NCBI GenBank assembly: GCA_905221605.1
Contig: CAJNDS010000010.1
Coordinates: 1-64,000, forward strand
Length of the DNA: 64,000 nucleotides
Reading direction: 5' to 3'
Source: Symbiodinium natans
Taxonomy: Eukaryota > Sar > Dinophyceae > Suessiales > Symbiodiniaceae
In this document: positions 61,058 to 64,000 of the stretch, piece by piece
How the letters are laid out: the number at the start of each line of letters is the position of its first letter
How positions within the stretch are numbered: the first letter of the stretch is position 1
The notes under the pieces: model-generated
The model's input: the letters and a program-made list of their open reading frames with translations, nothing else
Told to the model about the DNA's origin: nothing
Database searches by the model: none
Translations under genes and position numbers: made by a program

Positions 61058-61105
61058 GGTACACTCCTTCAACCAGCAGCACGGGGAAGCCGGCGGGCAG
61101 TGGAG
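61058..61105 (+). CDS. 48-nt exon, copy 2 of a tandem exon duplication
   Basis: After CCCGGCCAG: phase-2 start, VHSFNQQHGEAGGQW plus AG, then GC donor (TGGAG|GCTGGT). See the copy at 60313. Confidence 0.5.
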
Positions 61106-61297
61106 GCTGGTTCAGGAGCACGAATCTCAACGCTTATATAAGTTTAGGGTCGAAATGCCCGCCTTGACCTCCAAAATCCACATAGCAACTTTACTAATAT
61201 ATGGATAATGCATGCAGCAACTCGAGTAAGAATCGTTCTAGATAAAGGCAAATGACCACAAGAAAGCTCATTGCCGATGAACCCTTCTTTGGGTACT

Positions 61298-61400
61298 ATA
61301 CTTGGCTTTCTCCTGGTTGGCTCTTAGGGCTTTAACATTTTGGGTTTTTTGTAGAAACTACAATAAGGATCCTAAGAGTTAGACTTTTCCGGAGGGGGAG
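61298..61400. mobile_element. introner-like element, copy D
   Basis: TACTTGGCTTTCTCCTGGTT, GGCTCTTAGGGCTTTAACAT, GGGTTTTTTGTAGAAACTAC, AATAAGGATCCTAAGAGTTA, TTCCGGAGGGGG. The best-preserved copy. It lies between exon-like segments at 61058 and 61696. Confidence 0.65.
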
Positions 61401-61695
61401 TCATTGGTACCAGACCCTCGAAGCTTTCCCCAACTGCAGATGCAACAGCCCAGGGTGTAGGGCTGAAGGGATTTGGCTCGGTTTGGTGTGAGGTTTAGGT
61501 TTCGTTTTTTGTTTTAACCGTGTGAGTTCTAAACCCTAAAACCCTACACCCTAAACCCTAAAACCCTAAAACCTATGAAGCCCAAACCCTAAACCCTATG
61601 AAGCCCAAATCCTGAACCCTACGAAGCCTAACCCCTAAACCCCATAAAGCCTAAATCCTGAACCCTATGAACCATAAACCTGCTGATGATGGAAG

Positions 61696-61790
61696 CTCTG
61701 CTTGGCTGCCAGAACGCTGTGAGACCTCCTTCATGTACAAGTCAGTGGAGGAGGCTTTGGCTGGGTTCCACCCTCGAGCCCTTTTCATTC
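61696..61790 (+). CDS. exon-like segment, downstream gene
   Basis: After GATGGAAG, phase 2: SAWLPERCETSFMYKSVEEA, LAGFHPRA. Coding-like. It runs into a fragment of a family 4 element. Confidence 0.42.
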
Positions 61791-61814
61791 CTAGGTTACT
61801 CTTGCGTTTAGGGT

Positions 61815-62040
61815 TTAGAGCTTAGGGTTTATAGGGTTTATAGGGTTTACAGGGTTTACAGGGTTTATAGGGTTTACAGGGTTTATAGGGTTTATAGGGT
61901 TTATAGGGTTTACAGGGTTTATAGGGTTTACAGGGTTTATAGGGTTTATAGGGTTCATAGGGTTTATAGGGTTTATAGGGTTTATAGGCTTTATGGGTTT
62001 TTTAGGGTTATAGGGTTTATACGGTTTATAGGGTTCAGGG
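61815..62040. repeat. GGGTTTATA/GGGTTTACA 9-bp repeat block
   Basis: About twenty 9-bp units, TTTATAGGG and TTTACAGGG, a telomere word with a two-base insertion that was amplified. Confidence 0.92.
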
Positions 62041-62125
62041 CTTTGGGCTTAGGATTGAGGATTTAGGGTGCAGGTTACACCCCAAAAGGCCCTAAATCTT
62101 CTGGTGGAGGCCAGCTCCTGGGTTC

Positions 62126-62205
62126 AGGGTTTAGGGTTTAGGGTTTAGGGTTTAGGGTTTAGGGTTTGGGGTTTAGGATTTAGGGTTTAGGGTTTAGGAC
62201 TGAGG
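62126..62205. repeat. TTTAGGG array
   Basis: About ten units with TTTGGGG and TTTAGGA variants. Confidence 0.9.
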
Positions 62206-62812
62206 GGTTTAGAGCGAACCTGGGTAACCCACCCAGGTGCCCCCTTGCCCTTTCTGGGTTTTGGGCTTCTTTAAAACGTAGCCAACACCAAAAAGGGCTT
62301 CGGGTCTAGGTGGTTCATTGTATCATGATGGTTGCTGGACTGCCAAATAATAAGCCCTGAACCCCATCATGGGGCCGCAAACCCACTCAAGCCCGGTCGC
62401 CATAATTGTGAACCCTCGAAACCTCAAGCAGCGTATGCTAACACACTCTAAACCTTAAGCACTCCGAAGCTTCAACGCCGTGTGCAGCTGATAAGCCCTA
62501 TCAAGGCCTTCGTATCGACGGTATAAACCCTGTAAGCCCTACAAGCCCTCTGACGCATAGAAAGCCTTTCAGCCCTAGAAGCCCCAAGGTGAGAATAGCC
62601 TATAAGCCCTAAGCCCCTTAAAACCCTGAGCCATAAACCTAAAACCTACAACCTGAACATTGACAGGAAAAGGCAGAGTTTGGCAAAACGCTCATAGTTG
62701 GGTATCTTTTCCCTCCCCCCCTCCCAGGAGCTCTAGAGATCCCGCAGCCCTGAAGCCTAAATCTGCCTCAGCCCTTTCGAGTTTAGGGTTTAGGGTTTAG
62801 GGTTTAGGGTTC

Positions 62813-62914
62813 TACATTCAGCTGCTTCAGCGCAACGATGAGAGGCTCAAGAGATGCTGGCTCTGCTGCACAGGCCAGCCTCTGCTCGAGAGTGCAGCGC
62901 TAGTGGTGTTTGAG
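62813..62914 (+). CDS. exon-like segment, downstream gene
   Basis: Right after a TTTAGGG array: YIQLLQRNDERLKRCWLCCT, GQPLLESAALVVFE. Coding-like. CWLCC suggests disulphides or metal binding but no motif is complete. Confidence 0.42.
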
Positions 62915-63174
62915 GGTTTTGGGTTTTGGAGTTAGGTTCAGGGTTCAGGGTGTAGGGTTTAGGGTTTAGGGTTTAGGGTTAAGTTTGGGGTTCACATGGT
63001 CGACTTCTGAGCATGAAGGTTTTAGAGCTTGCAGTTCATCGCTTGCCTTAGGCTTCTTGACTAAACCCTAAACCCCTTGTATCCCCCCCCCTATACCCCC
63101 TTATACCCCCCTATACCCCCCCCCCCCCCCAGCAGGCTGCCCGCAATCATGAGAGGACTTGTCTTGCCCTACGA

Positions 63175-63283
63175 ACTGGGGGGTTACGAAAGTAAGTCAG
63201 ACCCCCAAATAGTAGGGTTCCCCTTTTCAGGACCCAATAAGGTACCCCCCCCCCCCCCCCCCAAATTTGGGAAACCCCCAACT
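63175..63283. mobile_element. family 3 element, copy d, expanded by a C run
   Basis: ACTGGGGGGTT...GGGAAACCCCCAACT ends. The core ACCCCCAAATAGTAGGGTTC and GGACCCAATAAGGTACCCC is followed by an 18-20 base C run. Confidence 0.6.
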
Positions 63284-63714
63284 GAATTGAACGCATGAGC
63301 TCTTTCGCCTGGAATAATGTTCCGAGCTCTCAGGTATAGCACGAAATCTTCGAGCTACGAGCCCTGAACGCTAAACCCCCAAAACCCTAAACCGGACCCC
63401 CCGCCCCCCTAAGACCTAAGCTCTAGTACTCAAAGCCCGAATCTGTGTGAGCACCCTAGACCCGAAACACGAATACCCTAATACCCTAAGCCCGAAGTCC
63501 TAAATGCAAAAGCCCTTCAACGAAACCACTGTCCCTTGAGGGTTGTCAGGGTCCGATGGCATCTGAAGATGTCTTGCTGTGGCCCTAAACCCTCAACCCT
63601 AATCCCTAGACCCTAAACCCTAATCCCTAATCCCTAAACCCTAAACACATAATGTGTGTGTGTGTGTCATGCTTGTGAAGGGCTTAAGGGTGTCTTCGAA
63701 TGCTTTTGCTTCAG

Positions 63715-63757
63715 GAACGTCTCGGAGGAGCTTCTGCGGGAGGCGGGCGCGAGATTT
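63715..63757 (+). CDS. exon-like segment, downstream gene
   Basis: After TTTTGCTTCAG, phase 2: NVSEELLREAGARF, TAA. Short, with a very good acceptor. Confidence 0.35.
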
Positions 63758-63847
63758 TAAGTTCTCTACAATCCCAAAAGACTGAAAAGTCTATACCCTT
63801 GCTTGACTTCACTATGCTGACTTGCTGACTTAGTTTACTTTCCACAG

Positions 63848-63940
63848 CAACAAATCATGGTGGAGAGGCTTTGCTAGCAGCCCAGACAAGAACAAATCCT
63901 GCCGGGAGACCCTTCTCAAAGAACAGGCGTTCCTTCGGAG
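63848..63940 (+). CDS. exon-like segment, downstream gene
   Basis: Acceptor CTTTCCACAG and donor CGGAG|GTACCC. Phase 2: NKSWWRGFASSPDKNKSCRE, TLLKEQAFLRR. One of the best-bounded unassigned exons. The gene continues beyond the window. Confidence 0.45.
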
Positions 63941-64000
63941 GTACCCTGAATAGAGCCCTGGCAATGCACCCCTAAACAAGGGCCATAAACTGAAGAGATG

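Noticed and set aside
28490-64000. Chromosome end or subtelomere
   Set aside because: Telomere-type arrays occur in both orientations, are short, and are interleaved with exons of genes. No terminal array is present.

Overview
The window looks like nuclear DNA of a dinoflagellate, most likely a Symbiodiniaceae-type alga. Four things point there: plant/dinoflagellate-type telomere repeats (TTTAGGG/CCCTAAA) scattered through the DNA; intron-dense genes with GT, GC and GA donors and AG|G acceptors; a ubiquitin-like/RCC1-like repeat protein of the kind abundant in these algae; and a gag-like coding block with long tandem peptide repeats. No rRNA, tRNA, CRISPR array or prokaryotic operon was seen.

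Layout. (1) 1-2.9 kb: coding fragments, a 326-bp near-perfect inverted-repeat element and a 160-175-bp tandem repeat. (2) 3.2-18.0 kb: a long plus-strand series of exon-like segments. They contain, in order, unrecognised exons with a coiled coil, a SET methyltransferase domain split by a 55-bp GC-AG intron, an acidic linker, three C-x-C-x-x-L-P-x-C-x-x-C cysteine motifs, a DNA-methyltransferase-like fold spread over four exons whose phases join, and a long tail like the large dinoflagellate polyproteins of unknown function. A decayed copy of the SET exon lies at 18.2-18.5 kb. (3) 18.6-23.0 kb: telomere-like and GGGCT/AGCCC hairpin repeats, with an unrecognised two-part gene at 19.9-20.7 kb. 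(4) 23.2-24.9 kb: a two-exon ubiquitin-like/RCC1-like gene whose intron carries a dispersed introner-like element. (5) 25.6-27.9 kb: a minus-strand gag-like fragment with sixteen 18-19-residue repeats. (6) 28-64 kb: DNA that first looks like a desert of interstitial telomere repeats but holds many short exons.

The clearest result in part 6 is a glycoside hydrolase family 16 (laminarinase/beta-glucanase-like) gene at 42.9-55.8 kb. Its exons are 33-95 bases long and most junctions keep phase. The joined product gives the family signatures SGRV.SK, YG.F...A..P, WPA, YGPWP.SGEID..E, W.RD.IT.FVD, APFD.P, ILN.AVGG and a C-terminal ILSDISVWQ, then a stop. Its introns are largely TTTAGGG-type arrays, and one contains a 3.1-kb macrosatellite. 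A further plus-strand exon series follows (56.6-63.9 kb), with a tandemly duplicated 48-nt exon. Several small inverted-repeat element families are spread through 28-63 kb.

Limits: exon ends were placed by eye from motif continuity, phase and AG acceptors. Transcripts were not available, and many exon-like segments have no recognised function.
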